Positions 17,079-25,923 of a DNA stretch of 44,899 bases are shown here, in pieces. The DNA is from SIG440 sp045532055. GTDB taxonomy: Bacteria > Bacillota > Clostridia > Monoglobales > Monoglobaceae. A model generated the notes under the pieces. The model was given only the letters and a program-made list of their open reading frames with translations. It made no database searches and was not told the DNA's origin. The stretch lies in NCBI GenBank assembly GCA_045532055.1, contig JAZSFF010000024.1, positions 1-44,899 of the forward strand. Reading direction: 5' to 3'. Numbering within the stretch: the stretch's first letter is position 1; each line of letters opens with the position of its first letter. A program made the position numbers and the translations under genes.

Positions 17079-17120
17079 AAAATTCAGTCCTTTCGTGTTG
17101 CAAGATGAGATTGATATACT

Positions 17121-17159
17121 GAAAGCCGCAGAATGTGCGGCTTTTTCTTTTCAGTTATT
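17121..17159 (-). promoter_or_regulatory. Leader hairpin before the ABC exporter operon
   Basis: Stem AGCCGCA (17124-17130) with TGCGGCT (17136-17142) and a 5-nt loop, enlarged by CTGAAA/TTTCAG-type flanks (about 17120-17155). It lies between the operon promoter and the start codon, so it would form at the very 5' end of the mRNA. On the minus strand it is followed only by TTTC, so it is a poor terminator for the AraC gene upstream. Confidence 0.5.
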
Positions 17160-17164
17160 CTATT

Positions 17165-17193
17165 AGTTTAATATGAAAGTTTTGCTTTGTCAA
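17165..17193 (-). promoter_or_regulatory. Sigma-A promoter for the ABC exporter operon
   Basis: Read on the minus strand: TTGACA (17193-17188), 17 nt, then TAAACT (17170-17165). It lies downstream of the second AraC gene and about 90 bp before the exporter start. Confidence 0.75.
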
Positions 17194-17234
17194 GAATTTG
17201 TGGGAAGTGTTTACATTATGTTCATGAAAAACTA

Positions 17235-18074
17235 TTATTCATTTTTTCCCAGATGGGCTTTGCGCATGCTTCCGGGGGAAGTTCCATAAAAAGCCTTGAA
17301 GTTTTTGAGAAAATTGGGCAGGGAATTGAATCCCGAGGCAAAGCAAATCTCGGAGACAGACAAGTGTCCGGACAAGACAAGTTTTTTGGCATATTCCAGT
17401 TTAATGTTGTTGAGATATTCCTTATATGTCTTGCCTGTAACCTTGTGAAAGAGTGAACTGAAGTAGTTCATATTGAAACCGGAAACCTTTGCCACATCTG
17501 CCATTGATGGATTTTCTCTGAAGTGGCTGTGGATGAAAAGCAGAGATTTTTGTATGCCGGAAACGTTTCTTTCGCCGGTTTTACCAAAGTCGAAGTCATG
17601 CTTGCGGAGAATAATGATGAACAGACATTCCAAAAGATTCTTTATGTAGAGTTCTGAATAGTTTGTAGTATTGTTGAATTCGTCCACCATCTGCGAGATA
17701 ATGGAAACAGCATTTTTAAATTCAACAGGACTCAGGTGAAAAAGCAAATTTGTGTCAACGCTGAGAATTTTGTGCAGGATATCTTCGTCAAGCAGACTTT
17801 CGCTGAACATTATATTGAAAACCTCTGCACCATTGCTCTTTACGCTGTGAAAGTCAGTTGGGTTGAGGAGGTAGATATCACCGGGGCCCAAGACTTGAGT
17901 TACGCCGTTGAGTGACTGGTTGACTGTTCCGTTGAGAATAAGTTCGATTTCAAAACAGTCATGCCAATGCAGGTCATAGTTGAAAAGTTTTTTCTTGCGA
18001 ATGAGCAGATTTTCACGGCTGTTCTTTATGTTTTTGACCAGCAATCGCTTGCATTCAAAAATATTTTTCGACAT
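17235..18074 (-). CDS. AraC family transcriptional regulator with cupin sensor
   Basis: A 279-aa regulator. The N-terminal cupin (about 25-110) has the LHWHDCFEIELILNG metal/ligand-type strand and GPGDIYLLNPTDFHSV. The C-terminal double HTH (about 175-275) has SMADVAKVSGFNMNYFSSLF with KVTGKTYKEYLN, then SVSEICFASGFNSLPNFLKNF with FYGTSPGSMR. GGAGG lies 6-7 nt before the ATG at 18074. It precedes the ABC exporter genes on the same strand but these have their own promoter. Upstream, pointing away, is the transaldolase remnant, so the regulator may originally have served a sugar pathway (inference). Confidence 0.9.
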   Translation of the reverse strand: MSKNIFECKRLLVKNIKNSRENLLIRKKKLFNYDLHWHDCFEIELILNGTVNQSLNGVTQVLGPGDIYLLNPTDFHSVKSNGAEVFNIMFSESLLDEDILHKILSVDTNLLFHLSPVEFKNAVSIISQMVDEFNNTTNYSELYIKNLLECLFIIILRKHDFDFGKTGERNVSGIQKSLLFIHSHFRENPSMADVAKVSGFNMNYFSSLFHKVTGKTYKEYLNNIKLEYAKKLVLSGHLSVSEICFASGFNSLPNFLKNFKAFYGTSPGSMRKAHLGKNE

Positions 18075-18249
18075 AATTTACCTCCTATCCTAGTGCATTT
18101 GAGAAAAGTATATGTCAAAAAATACAAAAAGTCAAGCTAAATGTTAAATTTTGAGATAAAGCCACAAGGGTAGGAAAAGACTTTTGGGGTAGAGATAATG
18201 TATAATGTGAGATGTACGTATAGAAATATATCATAGGGAAATATTGTAT

Positions 18250-18392
18250 ATGAAAAATTTTTTATTGATACAGTAAGTGCAGACTCTCATATTGTAACCA
18301 TACCATACAAGGTTATTATGCAGATGACAAAGCATCCTTTAACAGATGCAGGAATTGAGAAGTTCCTTGATGCCTGGAAAACAGTTAAATAA
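18250..18392 (+). pseudogene. Internally deleted transaldolase / fructose-6-phosphate aldolase remnant
   Basis: Only the two ends of a TalA/FSA-type gene (about 215 codons when whole) survive. An ATG at 18250 is followed, after a 2-nt frame shift in an A run, by KFFIDT, the family N-terminus. Two or three codons later the sequence continues as ADSHIVTIPYKVIMQMTKHP and LTDAGIEKFLDAWKTVK, the family C-terminus, with a proper TAA at 18390-18392. About 170 codons of the barrel, including the Schiff-base lysine, are gone. A TATAAT-like box near 18200 and a terminator at 18418 frame it, so the former gene's borders persist. No function is expected. Confidence 0.85.
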
Positions 18393-18417
18393 TAATTTAT
18401 ACATAATCATAAACAAC

Positions 18418-18452
18418 AACCCCTTGCAAACTTTATTGCAAGGGGTTAATTT
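18418..18452. terminator. Bidirectional terminator
   Basis: A 12-bp perfect stem, AACCCCTTGCAA (18418-18429) with TTGCAAGGGGTT (18436-18447), and a 6-nt loop, with T-rich flanks on both sides. It lies between the transaldolase remnant and the convergent addB. Confidence 0.85.
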
Positions 18453-18457
18453 TGTTT

Positions 18458-21400
18458 TTATTGTTTTTGACAAATGCTGCTGTAAGGACAATATTCACAA
18501 GCATTAAATCCTGAAATTTTTGCGGGGTTTACGGCTATTTTGCCGTCAAGGATATTGTCAGCGGTTTCTGTGGCTTTGACCTCCGCATCCTGCAACACCT
18601 TGGTAATTAGCTCGGCAGGGAAGAGAGATTTTTTGTCGCATTTGATATAATGTATTGCGTCCTTGTCTTCAAAATTGCGGTCAATGGCTGAAAGAACAGC
18701 TTTGTCGTCGAGAATGATTCCATGAGCCTTTATGTTGTCTGTCATACCTTTTTCCCATTGTTCTTCGGTGGGGGTGTCAGTAAACTTCAGCATTGGGTCA
18801 TTCATCTGGAGATAGAACATGGCAGCCACTGTGGTGTCGGGATTATGCTTGGTCATGGCATTGGCGTAAACCAGCGGCTGGAAGTGGACACCTGCCTCTG
18901 CCAGGGTCATATCAAGACGACGCTCAGAGGATTTGTAGTCGGTTATTGCTATATAGGAATTAATCTCTGTTTCAGCACTGTCGATACGGTCAATGAAACC
19001 TTTAAGATATACGTCGCCATGTTTTGAATCTATTGCATACGGCGGATAGGTGCCGTGTTCGCCAAAACTTACTTCAAAGCCTGTAGGACGAAAGCTGCTC
19101 TGGGAATAGAAGTTTATAAGCTTCCACGCTGTTGAAGAGGCAATGTTCTTTATTCGCAACATCATATATTTGTAGTAATGGGATGAGGCGTACAGGTTTT
19201 TATTTGTGTTTGAACCCAAGGTGTCAACCAAAGCAGAAATCTCGTTTATACATTCTTCACGTTGAATTTTGCTGTAGTCAGCACTTTTTTCTGCTTTATC
19301 CTTGAAGTATGTGCAAAGAACATTGTGAAGAATGTTGCCCGTATCTGTTGATTTGAGACCGCCAAGCAGACGTTCTTGTGCAAAGAGCCCGTATTTCATA
19401 AAGAATGAAAAGGCACAGGCGTTGTATTTTTCGAGTTTAGAAACGCTGAGAACAAGTGGATAGCCATAGAGCTTTTTTGCCGAATCTGTGCTTAAAATAT
19501 CGGGTTTTGATTTTGCAAGATACATGCGATGAAGTTTGGCAATCCGTGGTTCATATACAGGGTCTTTTTCGAGATAGGAAAGGACCGCATCAAACACAGG
19601 GGAAAGGCGTGACCTGTCCCAGTTTGCGTCAAAAAGACGCAACATAAGTTGCTGAAAGGCGGATTCACGGCTTTCGGCAAAAATCAGTTCTGAAGAAAGG
19701 TTATCGGTACAAGAGTTGATGTCAGGAAAAAGGACATCAGTTAGAGTGTGAATAATCTCTGATGGTTTGAGACCTTTTCCGTCGCGGTTAGCCAGGGGCG
19801 AGAAAATATAAAGCTCGGATTTTGCCGCAGCAAAGGCGGAATAAATAAGGAACTGTTCCTCCTGCTGTTGACGATACGTGTCAGGGGCCAGGGTGAGTCC
19901 TGCGTCAGCCAGCAAAAGACGCTCGCTGTCAGAGATTATACCCTCTGTGGAGTAATCACGCGGGAATACACCGTCGTTGGCCCCCAACAGAATTACCACC
20001 TTGTTGCCGGTGCTCCTGAATAAATCCACGGGACTGATTATTACCTTGTCCTGAGTGGGTGGGATGGTACCAACGGACAGCTCGCCACAGGCAGATACGA
20101 ATATTTGATAAAATTCCTCAAAAGTGCAAAAATCCTCACCCATATGGTCACAAATCTGGTTTGTGACCGATACAAAGCTGTTCCATACCATACGAAGTTC
20201 CTGTGCGTTGTTGAGCATAGAGGCTTTTTTGTAAAGGTCAATTTTGTCGCTGACGATTTTTGGAATTTCAAGTTCTGTCAGCCATTCATAAAGGTTGTTG
20301 CAAATGGACTTTGTGGTTTTTCTGCCACTGAATTTGTCCACAAGGTCCAGAAGTGGATGTATTATGCAGGTTTTGACGGCATTTATCTTATCCATGTCAA
20401 ACATATGTTTATCAGGATTATAGCTCCATGCATCACGGCTTTGCCAACCGGGATGGGTAATATCTGACGCAAGGATATAGTTTTCAAATGCATCTGTGTC
20501 TTCTCTTGAGACAGGGAAAAAACCTGAACGTGCAATTTTTATAACCCGATCATAGGAAAAACCATAGGCAAGAATTTCAAGAACTGAAATCACCATACGC
20601 ATGAAAGGATTTTCGGCTATGGGCGTTTTGCAATCAAGAAAGAAACTTATACCAAATTCTGCAAAAATTGGTGGGATAAGCAACCGATAGTTGGTGATGT
20701 CTCCGGTGAGAACTAAAAAATCGTTAAATGAATATCCACGTTCACGGACCAGACGTTTTATAAGTGCGGCACAGGCTGTAACCTCGCCATGATAATTGTC
20801 GGGGCGGAGTATATGTATATGTTCCGGATTGCCCCTGAATGGCTGAGGTGAGCATGAAAAGAAGTTGTCCCGCAAGTGGTCAAGGTCGGAAAAGTCTGTA
20901 TTCGTGTTTTCTTTAGCGATGAATTCTGCAGGCAGGACGGATACATCATTTTCTTTTGCAAGATCACACAACTTTTGATAGGTGTTTATCTGTGATGAAA
21001 AGACCTGGGAGTGACCCTGCAAAGTGGGGGTGCAGAGAGAAACACACAAATCTGTTTTTGACATAAGTGCAGACAAAACTGCATATTCTGATGGGGTGAA
21101 ACTTTTGAAAAAGTTTATGTAAAAAATGCCGGAAAGAAAGTCTGCCTCAGGGATTTTGGGCACAATAAGGGAAAGATTGTCTTCTGAGTTTGAGTGATTG
21201 GCCTCCAGCAAAGTATTAAATTTTTCATAAATAATCGATAAGTCATGAAGTTTAAGCTTAAGGCGGTCATCATTGCAGTTTTCTGCTGTTGTTTTAAGGA
21301 CAGAGGGTGAGACTCCATAACGCTTGAATTCTGAAATTGCGGACATTATAAGACTGGTAAAGCCGTGCTGAGAAACATTGCGCTTGAAAAACATCAAGTC

Positions 21401-21703
21401 ATTCCGGCACATACGCAATGCTCTGCCAGTAATAATATATTTGCCGGCCTTATCCATATATTTTGTGCGGAGAGGCCCCATTTTTGAGAAAATCAGGGTG
21501 CATAGCCTGGAGAATGTCAGGATTTGAATTTTATTTTGTGCAGAGAGACCCAAAACAGAAATCAACTCCTGTTCGGCATACATCGAGTATTGTTCCGGCA
21601 CAAGAATAAAGACAGATTTGCCCATTGTTGCGTTTTGTTGTGCCTGACGGTATATTTCATGGACTTTTGAGGTTTCGTCTGTTCCCCAGATAAAACTCAG
21701 CAT
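18458..21703 (-). CDS. addB: ATP-dependent helicase/nuclease subunit B (AddB/RexB)
   Basis: The B subunit of the AddAB helicase-nuclease that processes double-strand DNA ends and recognises Chi; 1081 aa, slightly short for the family. The N-terminal helicase-like domain begins LSFIWG and contains ILVPEQYSMYAEQEL (about 33-47). The C-terminal RecB-type nuclease has GFIDRID (about 905), ITDYKSSERR (about 920-929) and a family QPLVYA-type stretch. The iron-sulfur cluster cysteines are in place: Cys763 (LEKYNACAFSFFMKYG) and Cys1069, Cys1072 and Cys1078 at the C-terminus (ACEYCPYSSICQ). addA, which nearly always follows addB directly, is absent here: downstream are only a terminator and the transaldolase remnant. 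The ATG at 21703 has AAAGGGGG upstream. Confidence 0.95.
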   Translation of the reverse strand: MLSFIWGTDETSKVHEIYRQAQQNATMGKSVFILVPEQYSMYAEQELISVLGLSAQNKIQILTFSRLCTLIFSKMGPLRTKYMDKAGKYIITGRALRMCRNDLMFFKRNVSQHGFTSLIMSAISEFKRYGVSPSVLKTTAENCNDDRLKLKLHDLSIIYEKFNTLLEANHSNSEDNLSLIVPKIPEADFLSGIFYINFFKSFTPSEYAVLSALMSKTDLCVSLCTPTLQGHSQVFSSQINTYQKLCDLAKENDVSVLPAEFIAKENTNTDFSDLDHLRDNFFSCSPQPFRGNPEHIHILRPDNYHGEVTACAALIKRLVRERGYSFNDFLVLTGDITNYRLLIPPIFAEFGISFFLDCKTPIAENPFMRMVISVLEILAYGFSYDRVIKIARSGFFPVSREDTDAFENYILASDITHPGWQSRDAWSYNPDKHMFDMDKINAVKTCIIHPLLDLVDKFSGRKTTKSICNNLYEWLTELEIPKIVSDKIDLYKKASMLNNAQELRMVWNSFVSVTNQICDHMGEDFCTFEEFYQIFVSACGELSVGTIPPTQDKVIISPVDLFRSTGNKVVILLGANDGVFPRDYSTEGIISDSERLLLADAGLTLAPDTYRQQQEEQFLIYSAFAAAKSELYIFSPLANRDGKGLKPSEIIHTLTDVLFPDINSCTDNLSSELIFAESRESAFQQLMLRLFDANWDRSRLSPVFDAVLSYLEKDPVYEPRIAKLHRMYLAKSKPDILSTDSAKKLYGYPLVLSVSKLEKYNACAFSFFMKYGLFAQERLLGGLKSTDTGNILHNVLCTYFKDKAEKSADYSKIQREECINEISALVDTLGSNTNKNLYASSHYYKYMMLRIKNIASSTAWKLINFYSQSSFRPTGFEVSFGEHGTYPPYAIDSKHGDVYLKGFIDRIDSAETEINSYIAITDYKSSERRLDMTLAEAGVHFQPLVYANAMTKHNPDTTVAAMFYLQMNDPMLKFTDTPTEEQWEKGMTDNIKAHGIILDDKAVLSAIDRNFEDKDAIHYIKCDKKSLFPAELITKVLQDAEVKATETADNILDGKIAVNPAKISGFNACEYCPYSSICQKQ

Positions 21704-21770
21704 TGCAGGACCCCCTTTCTTTTCAAAATAATACAGTTTATGTAGTTTTTGTTAAACCGGAAATTAAGCA

Positions 21771-21799
21771 TTTACGATTTTGATTTTTTATGTTATTAT
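21771..21799 (+). promoter_or_regulatory. Promoter for the glycogen-cluster GH13 gene
   Basis: TTTACG (21771-21776), 17 nt, then TATTAT (21794-21799), in the gap divergent from addB and about 70 bp before the start. Confidence 0.45.
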
Positions 21800-21867
21800 A
21801 AAATTAAGTATATCACGCAAAAGTGTGTAATGCAAGCAGGTTTTTGAACAAGGAGCGGTTTTTTAAT

Positions 21868-23802
21868 ATGCAAATATATCATAATTCTCAGGATAAAAAA
21901 TACAAAAAGCCTTTCGGGGCGGTTAAGTGTCAGGATACAGTCACGCTTTCGGTGCATGTGGAGGGGTGCTGTCCTGAAAGAGTTCAGTTAAGACTGTGGC
22001 AGGGAGAGGAAAAACTCGTTCCCATGACAGGGAAGACTCAGAACTCCGGTGGAATTATTTTTTCTGCTGATGTTACCATGCCGGAGACCCCTGGTCTTGT
22101 CTGGTATTATTTTATCATTGATACAGATGGCAGAAGATATTATTACGGCAGAAATCGTGACGGCAGAGGAGGAGAGGGAGAGCTGTTTGATTTTGATGCG
22201 GATTCTTCCTATCAGATAACTGTGTATGACAGAAATTTCAAGACACCGGATTGGTTCAAAAAATCGATTATGTACCAGATTTTTCCTGACCGATTCTTCA
22301 GGGACGAAGAAAAATGTGAAATACAGGGAAAGACAGGCGAATATACTATACATGAGGACTGGTATGAACCCATATCTTTTGACAAGCATCCCTTTGAGGA
22401 TGGTCCTGCGTGTAATGATTTTTTTGGCGGAAATCTCAAGGGAATAGCTAGGAAGTTGCCGTATCTTAAGGAACTTGGTATAAGTGTTTTGTATCTCAAT
22501 CCTATTTTTGAGGCATTTTCAAATCACAGATATGACACGGGTGATTATGGTCGTATTGACCCAATTTTGGGAACTGAGGAAGATTTTAAAAGTCTTTGTC
22601 AAAAATGCGAAGAATTGGGTATCAGGGTTATACTTGACGGGGTTTTCAGTCATACAGGAAGTGATAGTGTATACTTCAACAAGTATGGAAAATATGGCGA
22701 AGATTCAGGGGCATATCGTGACGTTGGGTCGGTGTACAGAAATTGGTACCAGTGGAATGACGATGGCAAGAATTATAACAGTTGGTGGGGATGTTCCAAT
22801 CTCCCCAATGTAAATGAGACGGAGACGACATATATTGACTATATATTGCGAAATGATGATGCTATAATTAAGAAATGGCTGAGACGCGGGGCATACGGCT
22901 GGCGACTGGATGTTGCGGATGAATTGCCTGATGAGTTTATAAAAATTCTCAGGAGCCAGGTCAAAAAAGAAAACCCTGATGCGGTAATCATAGGCGAAGT
23001 ATGGGAGGACGCATCAAACAAAGAAAGCTATGGAGTAAAACGTGAATATCTGTTGGGTGATGAGCTTGACAGCGTTATGAATTATCCCTTCAAGGATAAT
23101 GTTCTGGCGTTTCTTAAAGAGGAAATTGACGGTGAGACGTTTTCAAAAAATATTATGACGATTATTGAAAATTATCCTTTTGAGGCATTGTATTCTGCTA
23201 TGAATATTTTGGGAACCCATGATACCATGAGGGTTAAAACGGTTTTGAGCGGGCAGTATATAAATGATAACATGTCGACAGAAGAAAAACAGAATTTCAG
23301 ACTTGATGCACATCACGAGACTGTTGCCATAAGACGTTTGATGCTGGCGGCATTTTTGCAGATGACATTTGTTGGTGTCCCCTGTATATATTATGGCGAT
23401 GAAATTGGTATGCAGGGACTTGCAGACCCATTTAACCGCATGCCATACACCTGGAGATGTGTGGATGTTGAGCTTCTTGATTATTATAAAAAGCTGGTGT
23501 CATTGAGAAATAACCTTGATTGTCTTAAAACTGGGGAGTTTAGAATGGTTTCTTCACAAGGCGGGGTACTGGTGTTTGAAAGAAAAATTAGAGATGGCAA
23601 GGATGTGTTTGGAAAGCCTGCAGAAAATGGCACTGTTCTTTGCGTGGTAAACAGAAATCCGTATACCCAAAAAGTGAAGATAGAGTTTCAGGGAATGGAC
23701 AGGGCAAAAGGCCAGCTTTGCGGTAGTGAAATTGTGTTTAAAGATGGCAGGGCCGAACTTACTATGCCCTCTTTTGGTGCCGAGGCATATGTTCAGTGGT
23801 AA
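21868..23802 (+). CDS. GH13 alpha-glucan hydrolase (neopullulanase/amylopullulanase-like)
   Basis: A 644-aa cytoplasmic glycoside hydrolase (no signal peptide). An N-terminal beta domain (about 1-125) precedes a GH13 barrel beginning YQIFPDRFF. The four conserved regions are present: DGVFSH (257-262), GWRLDVADE with nucleophile Asp348, IGEVWED with acid/base Glu377, and GTHDT with His451 and Asp452. The hydrolase cuts alpha-1,4 and perhaps alpha-1,6 bonds in glycogen or maltodextrins; specificity is not decided. ATG at 21868 has AAGGAG 12 nt upstream; an earlier start at 21823 lacks a site. It leads the glycogen genes, so glycogen trimming is its likely job. Confidence 0.88.
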   Translation: MQIYHNSQDKKYKKPFGAVKCQDTVTLSVHVEGCCPERVQLRLWQGEEKLVPMTGKTQNSGGIIFSADVTMPETPGLVWYYFIIDTDGRRYYYGRNRDGRGGEGELFDFDADSSYQITVYDRNFKTPDWFKKSIMYQIFPDRFFRDEEKCEIQGKTGEYTIHEDWYEPISFDKHPFEDGPACNDFFGGNLKGIARKLPYLKELGISVLYLNPIFEAFSNHRYDTGDYGRIDPILGTEEDFKSLCQKCEELGIRVILDGVFSHTGSDSVYFNKYGKYGEDSGAYRDVGSVYRNWYQWNDDGKNYNSWWGCSNLPNVNETETTYIDYILRNDDAIIKKWLRRGAYGWRLDVADELPDEFIKILRSQVKKENPDAVIIGEVWEDASNKESYGVKREYLLGDELDSVMNYPFKDNVLAFLKEEIDGETFSKNIMTIIENYPFEALYSAMNILGTHDTMRVKTVLSGQYINDNMSTEEKQNFRLDAHHETVAIRRLMLAAFLQMTFVGVPCIYYGDEIGMQGLADPFNRMPYTWRCVDVELLDYYKKLVSLRNNLDCLKTGEFRMVSSQGGVLVFERKIRDGKDVFGKPAENGTVLCVVNRNPYTQKVKIEFQGMDRAKGQLCGSEIVFKDGRAELTMPSFGAEAYVQW

Positions 23803-23860
23803 TATATACCAATTTTTTCGGGAATTTGTAGTTAGTTTGCGAAAAAGTGCGAAAAGCCTA

Positions 23861-23889
23861 TGGACAAAGCGTTGCAGGGGTGCTAAAAT
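23861..23889 (+). promoter_or_regulatory. Internal promoter before glgB
   Basis: TGGACA (23861-23866), 17 nt, then TAAAAT (23884-23889), about 90 bp before glgB in a 178-bp gap. It suggests that glgBCDAP can be transcribed separately from the GH13 gene. Confidence 0.5.
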
Positions 23890-23980
23890 GATATTAGAAA
23901 TACAGCACAAAAAAACATAAACAAAAGCTGAAAAATTTGTCCAGAAACAACAAAAATGGAAAACGGCGGAGGAACTTAGG

Positions 23981-25894
23981 ATGACAGACATTAACAACGA
24001 CAGAGAATACAGCAGAGAGCTTTCCAAAGAGATGATGTATCTTTTTAACCAGGGGAGGAATTATCAGAGTTACAATATCCTTGGGGCACATATTTGTCAG
24101 GACGGTTGCCGTTTTGCCGTGTGGGCACCGGACGCCAGGTCTGTGTCGGTTGTTTGTGATTTGAATAAATGGGACAGAAATAAAAATCCTATGAAAAAAA
24201 ATTCAGACAGCGGAATATGGGATTGTTTTATATCGGGGATAAGAATAGGCGAACGATATAAATTCAGCATAGAAGGCAGTGATGGAAACATTGTACTTAA
24301 AGCTGACCCCTTTGCTTTTGAAAGTGAGGTCAGACCCGACACCGCGTCGGTAGTTGCGGATTTAGAATATAAATGGAAAGATGAAAAGTGGGAACGGAAA
24401 AAGAAAGATACATTGCCCTATGACAAGCCTCTTAATATATACGAAATGCATTTTGGTTCGTGGAAGAGGAATGAAAACGGTGAGATGCTGTCATATGAAG
24501 AAATGGCCAAGCAGCTTATCCCTTATGTAAAAGAAATGGGTTATACCCATATAGAGATTATGCCCATATGTGAGTATCCCTTTGACGGGTCATGGGGGTA
24601 TCAGATTACCGGTTATTATTCTGCAAACAGCAGATACGGAAAACCTAAGGGCCTCAAAGCTTTTGTTGACAAATGTCACAGAGCGGGAATAGGGGTTATT
24701 ATGGATTGGGTTCCGGCGCACTTCCCCAGAGATGAGCATGGATTAAGACTGTTTGACGGAACGCCCTTGTTTGAACATCCTGACAGTCGTTTGGGCGAAC
24801 ATAAAGAGTGGGGAACATTGGTGTTCAACTGGGAGAAAGCAGAGATACATTCCTTCCTGATTTCCAACGCCATATTCTGGCTCAAGGAGTATCACATGGA
24901 CGGTCTTCGCGTTGATGCAGTGTCCAGTATGCTTTATCTTGACTACAACAGACGTGATGGAGAATGGGTTGCAAATAAGTACGGCGGACACGAGAATCTG
25001 GCGGCTATTGAGTTTTTGCAGGAACTTAACAAGACAGTTTTTGGAGAATTTCCCAATGCTCTTATGATTGCTGAGGAATCAACTGCATGGGGCGGTGTGA
25101 CAAAGCCTGTACATGACGGTGGGCTTGGATTTAATTTCAAGTGGAATATGGGATGGATGAATGATATACTCAGGTATATGGGTATGGACCCGTATTTCAG
25201 AGGTTCCAATCATGATATGCTGACATTTTCCATGATGTATGCATATTCTGAAAATTATATTTTGCCCTTGTCACATGACGAGGTGGTACACGGCAAAAAG
25301 TCTCTTCTTGACAAGATGTACGGAAACTATGAACAAAAGTTTGCAAGTCTTAAACTGCTTTATGCATTTATGTATGCACATCCAGGCAAAAAATTGCTGT
25401 TTATGGGCGGTGAACTGGGCCAGTTTGTGGAGTGGCGTTTTGCGGAGCAACTTGACTGGATGCTACTTGAATATGACAGCCACAAGGGAATATCGGATTT
25501 TGTAAAGGATTTGAACGGGTTTTACAAAAACAACAGGTCCATGCACGAAAACGATTCGGACTGGCATGGGTTTTCGTGGATTGATGCAGAGGACAGAGAT
25601 AGAAGTGTCATATCATTCTTGCGGTCAAGCAGGAGCGGTCGTGATAAGACTGTGGTGGTTGCGAATTTTGCGGCACAGGATTACCAGGATTATGAAGTCG
25701 GAGTCCCTGGGCGGGGAGAGTACAAGGTTGTGCTTTGCTCTGATGATAAAAAGTATGGCGGAAAGTATATTGAGGAGAAAACACTAAAGGCTGTAAAGAC
25801 TAAAAATGAAAAATTTAATTACTCAATCAAACTGGACATTCCACAGCTTTCGGCCATGTATATAAAGAAAGTAAAAAAGAACGGAAAGGTATAG
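23981..25894 (+). CDS. glgB: 1,4-alpha-glucan branching enzyme
   Basis: A GH13 enzyme that makes alpha-1,6 branches in glycogen. The 637-aa product has a CBM48 module near the N-terminus (GAHICQDGCRFAVWAPDARSV, about residues 37-57), NIYEMHFGSWKR (about 149-160), the catalytic barrel with GLRVDAVSSMLY (nucleophile Asp312), IAEEST (acid/base Glu at 365-366) and LPLSHDEVVHGKKS (about 428-441). GGAGG sits 8-9 nt before the ATG. glgC follows after 29 bp. The length and motifs are those of a full active enzyme. Confidence 0.96.
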   Translation: MTDINNDREYSRELSKEMMYLFNQGRNYQSYNILGAHICQDGCRFAVWAPDARSVSVVCDLNKWDRNKNPMKKNSDSGIWDCFISGIRIGERYKFSIEGSDGNIVLKADPFAFESEVRPDTASVVADLEYKWKDEKWERKKKDTLPYDKPLNIYEMHFGSWKRNENGEMLSYEEMAKQLIPYVKEMGYTHIEIMPICEYPFDGSWGYQITGYYSANSRYGKPKGLKAFVDKCHRAGIGVIMDWVPAHFPRDEHGLRLFDGTPLFEHPDSRLGEHKEWGTLVFNWEKAEIHSFLISNAIFWLKEYHMDGLRVDAVSSMLYLDYNRRDGEWVANKYGGHENLAAIEFLQELNKTVFGEFPNALMIAEESTAWGGVTKPVHDGGLGFNFKWNMGWMNDILRYMGMDPYFRGSNHDMLTFSMMYAYSENYILPLSHDEVVHGKKSLLDKMYGNYEQKFASLKLLYAFMYAHPGKKLLFMGGELGQFVEWRFAEQLDWMLLEYDSHKGISDFVKDLNGFYKNNRSMHENDSDWHGFSWIDAEDRDRSVISFLRSSRSGRDKTVVVANFAAQDYQDYEVGVPGRGEYKVVLCSDDKKYGGKYIEEKTLKAVKTKNEKFNYSIKLDIPQLSAMYIKKVKKNGKV

Positions 25895-25923
25895 ATTAAA
25901 ACATTTAAACGGAGGTTTGCGTT

